64,000 nt of DNA from Pseudonocardia ammonioxydans. Lineage in GTDB: Bacteria > Actinomycetota > Actinomycetes > Mycobacteriales > Pseudonocardiaceae. Location: NCBI RefSeq assembly GCF_900115005.1, contig NZ_FOUY01000014.1, positions 90,581 through 154,580 on the forward strand, in the 5' to 3' direction. Below, one piece after another: positions 8,116 to 18,894 of this stretch. The notes beneath the pieces were generated by a model, which was not told where the DNA came from, did no database searches, and saw only the letters and a list, made by a program, of their open reading frames with translations. A program made the position numbers and the translations under genes. Numbering within the stretch: position 1 is the stretch's first letter; each line of letters opens with the position of its first letter.

Positions 8116-9177
8116 GTGGGGCGGCGGATCGGAGTGGTCGGGCTCGGGGTGCAGGGCATGCACCTGGCCCGGTGGGCGGAACGGCTCGGTTTCGAGGTCG
8201 TCGTGGGCTGCGACATCCGTGAGACCGGCAATGAACCCGGCGAGGCCGACGCCGGCACCGCACTCCCCCGGTACACCCGGGACTGGACCGACCTGCTCGG
8301 CATGGCACTCGACGGGGTGATCCTCGCCGACGACTTCGACACCCACGCCCCGCGGGCGATCGCGTTCCTCGACGCGGGCGTCCACGTGCTCTCCGAGACC
8401 GCCGCCTGCACCGGAGAGGACGAGGGACGCCGACTCGTCGCGGCCGCGGACCGCTCGTCCGCGACCTACTCCTTCGCCGAGAACTACGTCGCACTGCCCC
8501 ACGTGCGCACGATCGCCGACGCCGTCGCTGCGGACGAGGTCGGCGACGTCGAGCTGATCGAGGCCGAGTACCTGCACGGCCTGGCTCCGGAGGCGCTGCG
8601 GAGCCTGCTCGGTGCCTCCGGCCACTGGCGCAACCGGATCCCGCCGACCGCGTACTGCACGCACACGCTCAGCCCGGTACTCGCGATCACCGGCGCGCGC
8701 CCGGTCACGGTGACCGCGCACGGCATCGGCCCGGCGGAACGGGCGACGGCGGTCGTCCTGGTCGTGCGGTTGTCCACCGGCGCGGTGGCCGTGACCCGGC
8801 ACGGGTTCCTGCAGGGCGAGCCGGACAGCCACTGGAGCTGGGTCTCGGTGCGCGGGACGCGCGGGCTCGTCGAGTCCCGGCGCCTGCCCGGCGACGACGC
8901 GTGGTCGGTGCGGCTGCGGGCCGAGCCGTGGGCGAGCCCGACCGGCGCGGTCCGCGAGGAGGTACGGCTGCCGGAGCGCCTCGTACTCGACGGCCGGCCG
9001 GTCGAGCCCGGCGCCGCGGGCACGGTCCGGGTCCTGCAGGCCTTCCGCGCGTCGATCGACGAGGGAGCGCCGCCGCTGGTGCCGGTCCGTACCGCCGTCG
9101 ACGCCTCGCTGGTCGGGGTCGTCGGTGCCCGCTCCCTCGCGGAGGGCGGGGCGCCGGTCCCGGTGCCCGCGCTCTGA
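8116..9177 (+). CDS. Gfo/Idh/MocA-family oxidoreductase
   Basis: 353 aa. N-terminal NAD(P)-binding Rossmann segment RIGVVGLGVQGMHLARW, then the family pattern DGVILADDFDTHAPRAIAFLDAGVHVLSETA, where the glutamate replaces the more usual EKP, followed by FAENYVALPH and a C-terminal alpha/beta domain with GHWRNRIPPTAYCTHTLSPV. Members oxidise or reduce sugars, inositols and related polyols; the substrate here is not evident. GTG 8116 is chosen over TTG 8080 because 8080 is the -35 hexamer of a well-formed promoter. It faces the TetR gene at 7398. Confidence 0.85.
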   Translation: MGRRIGVVGLGVQGMHLARWAERLGFEVVVGCDIRETGNEPGEADAGTALPRYTRDWTDLLGMALDGVILADDFDTHAPRAIAFLDAGVHVLSETAACTGEDEGRRLVAAADRSSATYSFAENYVALPHVRTIADAVAADEVGDVELIEAEYLHGLAPEALRSLLGASGHWRNRIPPTAYCTHTLSPVLAITGARPVTVTAHGIGPAERATAVVLVVRLSTGAVAVTRHGFLQGEPDSHWSWVSVRGTRGLVESRRLPGDDAWSVRLRAEPWASPTGAVREEVRLPERLVLDGRPVEPGAAGTVRVLQAFRASIDEGAPPLVPVRTAVDASLVGVVGARSLAEGGAPVPVPAL

Positions 9178-9265
9178 CCCACCCGCCTCCACCTTTCGAC
9201 GGCACCGGGGACCTTCGATCCTTCGCATCTCGTGACCGCACCCCGCCGGCTCCGAGACTGCCGCC

Positions 9266-10171
9266 ATGACGATCTCGGAGCGCACCCCGGAGCGGACCGG
9301 CCCCACGCGGCACGGCGGCGTGCTCGGCCCGATCCGCCGCCACCCGCTGCTCAGCTTCTTCGTGCTCGCGAACGTGATGAGCTGGCTGGCCTGGATCCCC
9401 TACATCCTGTCCCAGAACGGACTCGGGATCTGGGGTTACCGGTTCCCCGAGCTGCTGGGCACCAGCCAGCTGCTCGGGGTGCTGCCCGGGGCCTACCTGG
9501 GCCCGATCGCGTCGGCGGTGCTGATCACGGCCGTCGCGGACGGCCGCGCCGGGTTGCGGCGCTGGGTCGGGCGGATGTGGCGCTGGCGGGTCCGGTGGCA
9601 CTGGTACGCGATCACCCTGCTCGGGGTGCCCGCGGCGATGCTGGCCACCGGCTACGTCTTCTCCGGCGGGCAGGTGAGCGCGCCGTCGATGATGGTCCTC
9701 GCCGCCTACGTCCCGGGGCTGCTGCTGCAGATGGTCACGACCGGGCTGGCCGAGGAGCCCGGCTGGCGCGACTTCGCGCTGCCCCGCCTGCAGCGCCGCT
9801 TCGGCCCGCTGGCCGGCTCGATGGTGCTGGGCCCGCTCTGGGCGGTCTGGCACCTGCCGCTGTTCCTCACCGAGTGGGGCGGCTTCCCGGACGCGGACTG
9901 GACCCGCCCGGTGTCGTTCACCGTGTTCTGCATCGCGTTCAACATCGTCATGACCTGGGTGTTCAACCGCACCGGGGAGAGCCTGCCGCTGTCGATGCTG
10001 CTGCACGTCAGCGTCAACAACTTCGCCTCGATCGTCTGGTCGGAGATGTTCCCGACGATCGGCGAGAACCTGGCCTCGCACGCCATGGCGACCGGAGCGG
10101 TCGTCGCCGCGGTGCTGGTGCTGGCCGGGACCCGCGGCCGGCTCGGCTACCGGCCCTCCGGCCCGGCGTGA
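9266..10171 (+). CDS. CPBP-family intramembrane glutamic protease
   Basis: 301 aa with about eight hydrophobic segments. The three signature motifs of the CAAX prenyl protease 2/bacteriocin-processing (CPBP) family are present: EEPGWR (Glu-Glu-x3-Arg), WAVWHLPLF (x3-His) and HVSVNN (His-x3-Asn). Such proteins are membrane proteases or their relatives, sometimes giving self-immunity to bacteriocins. Target unknown. ATG 9266 is the first plausible start; the preceding 88 bases from the oxidoreductase stop hold its promoter. Convergent with the response regulator, four bases apart. Confidence 0.9.
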   Translation: MTISERTPERTGPTRHGGVLGPIRRHPLLSFFVLANVMSWLAWIPYILSQNGLGIWGYRFPELLGTSQLLGVLPGAYLGPIASAVLITAVADGRAGLRRWVGRMWRWRVRWHWYAITLLGVPAAMLATGYVFSGGQVSAPSMMVLAAYVPGLLLQMVTTGLAEEPGWRDFALPRLQRRFGPLAGSMVLGPLWAVWHLPLFLTEWGGFPDADWTRPVSFTVFCIAFNIVMTWVFNRTGESLPLSMLLHVSVNNFASIVWSEMFPTIGENLASHAMATGAVVAAVLVLAGTRGRLGYRPSGPA

Positions 10172-10174
10172 GCG

Positions 10175-10849
10175 TCAGGCTCCCGGCCCGGGGACGGTGA
10201 CGACGTGGTTCTGGTACGCCCAGACGACCGCCTGCAGCCGCGACTGCACCCCGAGCTTGGGCAGCATCCGCGCCAGGTGCGACTTCACCGTCGACACCTC
10301 GACGACGAGCGTGCGGGCGATGTCGTCGTTGGACATGCCCTGGGCGAGCAGCATGAGGATCTCGTGCTCGCGCGGGGTGAGCAGCTCGTCGACGCGCCGG
10401 CCCGTGACCGGCTGCAGGCCGCGCCGGTGCACGAACTCCTGCAGGATCCGCCGGGTCAGCGTCTGGTCGATGGTGCCCTGACCGGCGGCGACCTGCCGGA
10501 CGGCCGCCACGATCGTCTCCGGCGCCGCGTCCTTGAGCAGGAAACCCGACGCCCCGGCTTCCAGCGCTCCGAAGACGTAGTCGTCGAGGTCGAACGTCGT
10601 CAGCACGAGGACCGGGACCTGCGGGTCGGCGTCCGGGGCGCACAGCTCCCGGGCCACCTCGATGCCGCTGCGACCGGGCATCCGGATGTCGAGGCAGGCG
10701 ACGTCGGGCACCAGCTCGCGCGCCATCGTCAGCGCCTCGGCGCCGTCGGCGGCCACACCCGCCACCTCGATGTCGGGTTCGGCGCCCAGCAGCGCCGACA
10801 GGCCGGCGCGGACCAGGTGCTGGTCGTCGGCGACGAGTACGCGGATCAT
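10175..10849 (-). CDS. NarL/LuxR-type response regulator
   Basis: 224 aa. Receiver domain (1-120) with Asp8/Asp9, phospho-acceptor Asp54 in ACLDIRMPGR, Thr of LTTFD and Lys of LLKDA. C-terminal LuxR-type HTH: LTPREHEILMLLAQGMSNDDIARTLVVEVSTVKSHLARMLPKLGV. Its ATG overlaps the TGA of the upstream sensor kinase gene (ATGA), so the pair is translationally coupled. It likely binds DNA when phosphorylated; a candidate target is the small membrane protein gene divergent from the kinase. Confidence 0.95.
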   Translation of the reverse strand: MIRVLVADDQHLVRAGLSALLGAEPDIEVAGVAADGAEALTMARELVPDVACLDIRMPGRSGIEVARELCAPDADPQVPVLVLTTFDLDDYVFGALEAGASGFLLKDAAPETIVAAVRQVAAGQGTIDQTLTRRILQEFVHRRGLQPVTGRRVDELLTPREHEILMLLAQGMSNDDIARTLVVEVSTVKSHLARMLPKLGVQSRLQAVVWAYQNHVVTVPGPGA

Positions 10850-12117
10850 GCGGTGTCCTCCGGGAGCGGCGCGGCGGCGCGCGTCGTACTGATCGTGTCC
10901 TCGACCGGGAGCGTCAGCCGGACCTCCCAGCCACCGTCGGCGGTGGCACCGTGGGCGAGGTCGCCGCCGACCAGCTGCGCCCGCTCGGCCATGCCGACCA
11001 GGCCGAACCCGCCGCCCGGCCCCGGGTCGGGGCCGGTGGGCACGCCGTTGCGCACGGTGATCGTGAGCCGGCGCTCCCGCACCTCACCGATCTCCACCGC
11101 GCACCGTGCGCCCGGTGCGTGCGCGGCCGCGTTCGCCAGCGACTCCTGGACCATCCGGTAGGCGACGAGATGGGCGAGCGGGCCCACCCCCGCACCGGGG
11201 TCCGGCGCCGGCGCGACGAGGTCGATCTCGGCTCCGGCGGCCCGCCGGGTCTCGACGAGTGCGGCGACGGCCTCGACCGTCTCCACCGGGCGGGCGGCGT
11301 CCGGCTCCTCGCGCAGCAACCCGACCAGCCGTCGCAGGTCGTCGAGGACGGCGCTGCTCTGCGCACGGATCCGCCGCGCCGAGTCCTTCGCCGTGCCGGG
11401 GTCGGAGTCGATCTGCCGTTCCATGGCCGCCGCCATCAGCGCGATGCCGGACATGTGGTGGGCGGCGATGTCGTGCAGCTCCCGCGACATCGACACGCGC
11501 TGCCGTGACACGGCCGCCTGCAGCAGGGCGTCCTGCTCGCGCCGCAGCGCGTGGACCTCCTGGCGGCGGGCGTCGTGGGTGTCGCGCTGCGCGGCGATCA
11601 CCAGCCCGAACAGCAGCGGGAGCCCGATGACGGCGACCGCCTGCAGCAGCGCGGACGCGGACGCGGTGGCGGGGTCCGCCCCGCTGCCGAGGACCTCGTT
11701 GAGGAACTGCCCGGCCGCCAGCAGCAGCGCGGTGACCGCCAGCGCGCCCCGCAGCCGTCGCCGGGGCGGCCGGGCCACGACGGCGAGGAACACCCCGGCC
11801 AGCTCGGCGACGACGGTCGGGCTGAACGCCGCCCCCGGCGCGGCCCACGCCGCCACCAGCGGCAACGCGGCCAGCACCGGCAGCGCTGTCGTGGGGCGCC
11901 GGCCGACCCGGGACACCACCAGTGCCTGCAGCAGCACCACGACCGCCACCGTCCACCAGCCGGCCTGCCCGGGGCCCGGGACGGGCCCGATCGCCGGGTC
12001 CGTGGCGGCGAGGGCCGGCAGCACCAGCAGCAGGGCGATCGCGATCAGGCCGCACCCGATCGCGACCACCGGATGGGACGGGGCCGGCCCGCGCGGAACG
12101 TGGGTGGATGGGGACAC
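10846..12117 (-). CDS. Two-component sensor histidine kinase (HisKA_3 type)
   Basis: 423 aa. Residues 15-180 contain about six hydrophobic membrane segments with very short loops, so the signal is probably sensed in or at the membrane. A short coiled coil leads to the dimerisation/phospho-acceptor helix VSMSRELHDIAAHHMSG (His215). The HATPase_c domain has ESLANAAAHAPGA (N box) and GGGFGLVGMAERA (G box). GTG 12117 gives VSPSTHVPRG and the first membrane segment at once; longer frames upstream would run through the divergent promoter. Partner regulator overlaps its stop. Confidence 0.92.
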   Translation of the reverse strand: MSPSTHVPRGPAPSHPVVAIGCGLIAIALLLVLPALAATDPAIGPVPGPGQAGWWTVAVVVLLQALVVSRVGRRPTTALPVLAALPLVAAWAAPGAAFSPTVVAELAGVFLAVVARPPRRRLRGALAVTALLLAAGQFLNEVLGSGADPATASASALLQAVAVIGLPLLFGLVIAAQRDTHDARRQEVHALRREQDALLQAAVSRQRVSMSRELHDIAAHHMSGIALMAAAMERQIDSDPGTAKDSARRIRAQSSAVLDDLRRLVGLLREEPDAARPVETVEAVAALVETRRAAGAEIDLVAPAPDPGAGVGPLAHLVAYRMVQESLANAAAHAPGARCAVEIGEVRERRLTITVRNGVPTGPDPGPGGGFGLVGMAERAQLVGGDLAHGATADGGWEVRLTLPVEDTISTTRAAAPLPEDTA

Positions 12118-12330
12118 GGTCCTCCGCGTGCTCCTCGTCGGTCGTCGCCGGGTGGCTCGCCCATCATCGGGTACGGCCGCACTCCGGCGATCACCACCCG
12201 GGCCGCCTCCATCGAAGGACGGAGGCCGGGGACTGCGCACCTCGGGACGATGTGCCGCGGTCCCGCCGCGGCGAGACTGGACCACATCGGACGGCACACG
12301 GGCCGTCCCCACCACGAGAGGTGACCATCG

Positions 12331-12534
12331 ATGTCCAGCACCGCGCCCACCACCGCCGGCCACCGCCCCGTCCTGTGGGTGCTCCTGGTCCTCGCCGTCG
12401 TCGCCAACGGCACCTGCTCGCTGCTGGCCCTGCCGGTTGCCGGGTCGGTATTCGGCCTGCTCGCGCTCGTGTCCGGCGGGCTGCTGGTGCGCGACCACTA
12501 CCGGCGCCGCGCACGGACCGCCGCCGGCCGCTGA
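12331..12534 (+). CDS. Small membrane protein divergent from the sensor kinase
   Basis: 67 aa with two hydrophobic helices (residues 14-33 and 38-55) and a basic C-terminus (DHYRRRARTAAGR), predicting both ends in the cytoplasm. A ribosome site GAGAGGTG stands 9 bases before ATG 12331. No family recognised. Its location opposite the kinase/regulator operon suggests it is an output or accessory of that system. The 213-base divergent region has no obvious palindrome. Confidence 0.7.
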   Translation: MSSTAPTTAGHRPVLWVLLVLAVVANGTCSLLALPVAGSVFGLLALVSGGLLVRDHYRRRARTAAGR

Positions 12535-12647
12535 CCGGCGCCGTCGCAGCGCCCGCCCGAGCAGCACGTACCCGGAACTGTCGATGTCCGGCCGCCGAGG
12601 GCTCCAGTACGGTCCGGTCCTCGCTGCCGCACGGACGGGGGCCGACG

Positions 12648-12974
12648 ATGCCGATGTACCTGACCCGGTTCCGCTACACGCCCGAGACCTGGGCGAGGCT
12701 GTCCCGCAACCCCGAGGACCGGCGCGACGCGGCCCGGGCCTACGTCGAGTCGGTCGGCGGGACGCTGCACGGGTTCTGGTACGCCTTCGGCGAGCACGAC
12801 GGCTACAACCTGTGGGAGGCACCGGACAACGTCTCGATGGCGGCCGTCGCCCTGGCCATCTCGGGCGGGGGTGCGCTCGCCACGTACGAGACCACGGTGC
12901 TGCTCACCGTCGAGGAGACGGTGGACGCCATGGCCCGCGCCGGCGAGATCCGGTACAAGCCGCCGGGGGCGTGA
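12648..12974 (+). CDS. GYD-domain-like protein
   Basis: 108 aa, beginning MPMYLTRFRYTPETWARL. The segment GGTLHGFWYAFGEHDGYNLWEAPDNVSMAAVALAISGGGAL is the diagnostic core of the GYD family, small ferredoxin-like-fold proteins of unknown activity. ATG 12648 is the first start after a GC-rich leader; longer frames are not supported by codon pattern. Monocistronic. Confidence 0.85.
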   Translation: MPMYLTRFRYTPETWARLSRNPEDRRDAARAYVESVGGTLHGFWYAFGEHDGYNLWEAPDNVSMAAVALAISGGGALATYETTVLLTVEETVDAMARAGEIRYKPPGA

Positions 12975-13059
12975 GTCGCACGGTCCGGGCGGACCACCGG
13001 CGTCCTATCGTGTCGATCGTCCACGGCCGCGGAGCTCGTCGCCGTCCGGGAGGGTCCAC

Positions 13060-13908
13060 GTGCACACCGCCGCGCCCCGGCTCACTCCGCGGCAGTCCGC
13101 GCTGGTGGCGGCCTGGCTGCCCGGTGCCGAACTCGTCCACGACCACAGCTGGGGCATCACCGGGACGAGCGTGCTCCGGTTCCGGCACGCCGGGCGGTAC
13201 GTCGTCGTCAAGGCCGGCGACGACGCCGACACCCACATCGCCCGCGAGCTGCGCGCCCACCGCCGCTGGCTCGGTCCGTGGCGCGGCCGCGTCCCCGGCC
13301 TGCTGCACGCCGACGACGACGCGAAGCTGCTGGTGACCCGGTACCTGCCGGGTGTGCTCGTCGAGGGCCGGCCCGCCGAGTCCGCGCCGGACACCTACCG
13401 GCAGGCCGGACGGCTGCTGGCGCTGCTGCACGCCCAGTCCGCCACCGTCGACGACGGCTACGAGACCCGGATGCGCGAGCGCGCGCTGGGCCACCTCGAC
13501 GGCCCGCACCGCATCGCCACCGGCACCGAGGAGCGGCTGCGCGCCGAGATCGCGTCCTGGCCGGAGGCACCGGCGACGCTGGTCCCCACCCACGGCGACT
13601 GGCAGCCGCGGAACTGGCTGGTGCACGACGGCGTGGTCGCCGCCATCGACCTCGGGCGCGCGGACCTCCGGCCCGCCCCGACCGACCTGTGCCGGCTGGC
13701 GGTCCAGCAGTTCCGCGGCCGCCCGGACCTGGAACGGGCGTTCCTCGAGGGTTACGGCGGCGACCCGCGCGATCCCGCGGCCTGGCGCAGGGAGCTCCTC
13801 CGTGAGGCGATCAGCACCGCGGTGTGGGCCCACCGGGTCGGCGACGAGCGGTTCGAGCGTCAGGGCCGCCGGATGGTGGCCGACGCGCTCGCGGGCACCG
13901 GCCGCTGA
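13060..13908 (+). CDS. Aminoglycoside phosphotransferase-family kinase
   Basis: 282 aa. Protein-kinase-like fold: VVVKAGDD (ATP-binding Lys) near residue 48, HGDWQPRNWLV (Brenner motif with the catalytic Asp) near 182, and IDLGRADLRP (Mg-binding Asp). Members phosphorylate small hydroxyl substrates (antibiotics, choline, homoserine, fructosamine); nothing here fixes the substrate and resistance should not be assumed. GTG 13060 follows the ribosome site GGGAGGG. Confidence 0.88.
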   Translation: MHTAAPRLTPRQSALVAAWLPGAELVHDHSWGITGTSVLRFRHAGRYVVVKAGDDADTHIARELRAHRRWLGPWRGRVPGLLHADDDAKLLVTRYLPGVLVEGRPAESAPDTYRQAGRLLALLHAQSATVDDGYETRMRERALGHLDGPHRIATGTEERLRAEIASWPEAPATLVPTHGDWQPRNWLVHDGVVAAIDLGRADLRPAPTDLCRLAVQQFRGRPDLERAFLEGYGGDPRDPAAWRRELLREAISTAVWAHRVGDERFERQGRRMVADALAGTGR

Positions 13909-14096
13909 CACCCGCGGCGACCGGAGCACCGCGGTGGCGGCTGCGTGGCCCACGGCCGGGTCGCCCGGACGGCAGCGCCGCTCCCAGGCCTGTCTATCGC
14001 AAAGCCCCCGGCCTTGACGGTGCGCGGCGCAGCGCCCGCAATGGCGGCCCGGTGCCACGACACGAGCAGCCGCGGAGGCGGGAAGGACGGCCGGGG

Positions 14097-15152
14097 ATGA
14101 CGATCGACGAGGGCAGGTTGCACGAGTTGCTCGGCAGGTTCGTCACCGACGCGGGCGGGAGCTTCCAGGCACTCGGTGCCGTGCTCGGCGACCGCCTCGG
14201 CCTGTACCGGGCGCTGCAGGCCGTCATGCCGGGTACACCGGCCGAGGTCGCGGCCGAGGCCGGTGTCGGCGAACGCTACGTCCGCGAGTGGCTGAGCTGC
14301 CAGGCCGCCGGCGGCTACGTCACCTACGACCCGACGACCGCGCGCTTCTCGCTCACCGAGGAGCAGGTGTTCGCGCTCGCCGACCCGGACGGGATGCAGA
14401 TCGCCGCCGCCTTCCACATCCCGGTCGCGGCCGGGCGGAACATCGAGCGGATCACCGAGTCGGTGCGGACGAACAGCGGGTTCGGGTGGCACGAGCACGA
14501 CCCCGCGCTGTTCGAGGGCACCGAGCGGTTCTTCCGGCCCGGCTACGTCGCCGACCTGGTGTCCTCGTGGATCCCGGCGCTCGACGGCGTCGAGGAGAAG
14601 CTGACCGAGGGGGCGCGGGTCGCCGACGTGGGCTGCGGCCACGGCGCGTCGACGTTGCTGATCGGCGGGTCGTACCCCCGGTCGCGGGTCACCGGGTTCG
14701 ACTACCACCGCCCGTCGGTCGAGCAGGCGCGCAAGCGTGCCGCGGACGCCGGGGTGGCCGCCCGGGTCACGTTCGAGGTCGCGGGCGCCGCCGACTTCCC
14801 CGGGACCGGCTACGACCTCGTCGCGGTCTTCGACGCGCTCCACGACATGCCCGACCCGCTCGGCGCCGCCCGCCACGTGCGCGAGGTGCTCGCTCCGGAC
14901 GGCACGTTCCTGCTGGTCGAGCCCTACGCCGAGGACCGGCTCGAGGACAACCTGAACCCGGTCGGGCGCCTGTACTACGGCGCGTCCACGGTCATCTGCG
15001 TCGCGCACTCGATGACCGAGGAGCCCCGCACCGCCCTGGGCGCCCAGGCCGGCGAGGCACGGCTCACCGACCTGCTGCAGGAGGCCGGCTTCACCCGGGT
15101 CCGGCGCGCGGCCGAGACACCGTTCAACCTCGTCCTCGAGGCGCGCCCCTGA
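14097..15152 (+). CDS. Class I SAM-dependent methyltransferase with N-terminal winged helix
   Basis: 351 aa. Residues 1-90 form a small winged-helix dimerisation domain (TPAEVAAEAGVGERYVREWLSCQAAGGYVTYD). The methyltransferase domain carries the SAM loop VADVGCGHGAST, the acidic residue of VTGFDYHRPSVEQARKRA, and DLVAVFDALHDMPDPLGAARHVREVLAPDGTFLLVEP. The layout is like small-molecule O- or C-methyltransferases. ATG 14097 follows GGGAAGGACGG. The acceptor cannot be deduced and no biosynthetic neighbours are present. Confidence 0.9.
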   Translation: MTIDEGRLHELLGRFVTDAGGSFQALGAVLGDRLGLYRALQAVMPGTPAEVAAEAGVGERYVREWLSCQAAGGYVTYDPTTARFSLTEEQVFALADPDGMQIAAAFHIPVAAGRNIERITESVRTNSGFGWHEHDPALFEGTERFFRPGYVADLVSSWIPALDGVEEKLTEGARVADVGCGHGASTLLIGGSYPRSRVTGFDYHRPSVEQARKRAADAGVAARVTFEVAGAADFPGTGYDLVAVFDALHDMPDPLGAARHVREVLAPDGTFLLVEPYAEDRLEDNLNPVGRLYYGASTVICVAHSMTEEPRTALGAQAGEARLTDLLQEAGFTRVRRAAETPFNLVLEARP

Positions 15153-15186
15153 CCCCGGGTCGCAGCGCCCGGCCGGCCGGCACCGG

Positions 15187-15735
15187 TCAGAGCTTCATCA
15201 TCGGCACCGGGTGCAGCGGCGACTCGCGCAGCCCGGACCGGAACGCACGCAGCAGCATCGGCCGGAACCCGCTCGCCGGGTAGCGCTCGGTCAGCTCCCG
15301 GTACTGCTGCCTGCGCACACCGGGCGCGCCGACCAGCCCGGCCGTGACGTCGGTGAGGTCCGCCCGCCGCAGCGCCTCCACCAACGGGTCGGCGTGCCGC
15401 GCCGGGCGCAGCCGGTGGTGCTCGTCGATCAGCGCGGTCACCAGCTCCGCGTGCTCGGCCTGGTCGGCGGGCAATGCCGCGACCGCCCGCCGGGCCGACG
15501 GTCCGAGGTAGTCCCAGGTGTCGTCGAACCAGATGCCCGCGTCGTGGAAGAACGCGGCGTGCCCCAGCGGCGCGGCCAGCGCGTCGGGGACCGGGGTCTG
15601 CAGCCCGACCAGGCCGATCACCCGGTGCACGTGCCCGGCGTAGATCGCGAGGTCGGTACCGAAGACCGGGGCGTGCTCCTCGAGCAGCTCGTCGGCCACC
15701 CGGTGGGCACGGTCGACGGCGGGATCGGTCGGCAT
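15187..15735 (-). CDS. HD-domain phosphohydrolase-like protein
   Basis: 182 aa. VDRAHRVADELLEEHAPVFGTDLAIYAGHVHRVIGL followed by LGHAAFFHDAGIWFDD gives the first His and the His-Asp pair of an HD metal site; ELVTALIDEHHRLRP supplies further His residues. Such proteins hydrolyse phosphates from nucleotides or similar substrates; none can be named. The gene is convergent with the methyltransferase and divergent from the GlxA-type regulator, 63 bases away. Confidence 0.8.
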   Translation of the reverse strand: MPTDPAVDRAHRVADELLEEHAPVFGTDLAIYAGHVHRVIGLVGLQTPVPDALAAPLGHAAFFHDAGIWFDDTWDYLGPSARRAVAALPADQAEHAELVTALIDEHHRLRPARHADPLVEALRRADLTDVTAGLVGAPGVRRQQYRELTERYPASGFRPMLLRAFRSGLRESPLHPVPMMKL

Positions 15736-16816
15736 GGGGCGATCCTGTCGCGCCCGGCGGCGACCGGCCAGTGACGTGAACGCCTAGGATCGCTCGGTAT
15801 GCGCCAGAAGGTGGTCGTGGTCGTGCCGGACGGCGGCAGCCTCTTCGAGATCGCCACCCCGCTGCGGGTCTGGGGCCGCGATCCCGGTGAGCCGGACTGG
15901 CCGGACACCGAGCTGATCGTGTGCACCGCGACCGCCGGCCCGGCCGGTGCGCCCGGCCGTACCGGCTCCGCGGGCACCGCGCTGCCGCCGTTGTCCCTCA
16001 CCGGCCTGGCCCCGTTCGGCGCGCACGCCCACGACGCCGACACGATCATCGTGCCGACCTGGCCGGTGGACGACCGGCCGGTGCCGGAGGATCTGGTCAC
16101 CGGCCTGCGCACGGCACACGACCACGGCACCCGGATCGTCGGGCTGTGCCTGGGCGCGTTCGTCCTGGCCGCCGCCGGGCTGCTGGACGGGCACCGGGCC
16201 GTCACGCACTGGCGCTACGCCGACGAGTTCACCCGGCGGTTCCCCGCGGTCCGGTGGGAGCGTGACCCGCTCTACCTCGACCGGGGCGCGGTGGTGACCT
16301 CCGCGGGCAGCGCCGCCGCCCTGGACTGCTGCCTGCACCTGGTGCGCACCGACCACGGCGCGGACGCCGCCGCGATCGTCGCCCGCTCGATGGTGACCGC
16401 GCCGCACCGCTCCGGCGGACAGTCCCAGTTCGCGGCCGTGGAGCCCCTGGGCACCGCCGACGACCGGCTGGGCGGGTTGCTCGGCGAGGTGCTGGCCGAC
16501 CTGGGCGAGGTCCGCACGGTGCACGACCTCGTCACCCGGGCCGCGATGAGCCGCCGGTCGCTGGAGCGGTTGTTCCGCGACCGGCTCGGCTGCTCACCCC
16601 GGTCCTGGCTGATCGACCAGCGGGTGCAGCGGGCCCGCACCCTGCTCGAGACCACCGACCTCGGTGTCGACGCGGTCGCGGCCGGTGTCGGTTTCGGCTC
16701 CCCGCAGACGCTGCGCCGGGAGTTCCAGCAGGCGCTGGGCATCTCGCCGACCGGCTACCGGGGCCACTTCCGCGGCCCGGCGGCCCGGCCGGACGCCGCA
16801 CCGGCCGCCCGGACGG

Positions 16817-18841
<2,025 letters not shown>

Positions 18842-18894
18842 AAGGCTTCCCTCGTTCGGGGTCTTCTCCGTCCAGGTTCCCGTTGCGGGGGACC

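Noticed and set aside
13060..13908. Aminoglycoside resistance gene
   Set aside because: The kinase fold is generic; residues that mark named APH enzymes were not recognised and no resistance context exists.
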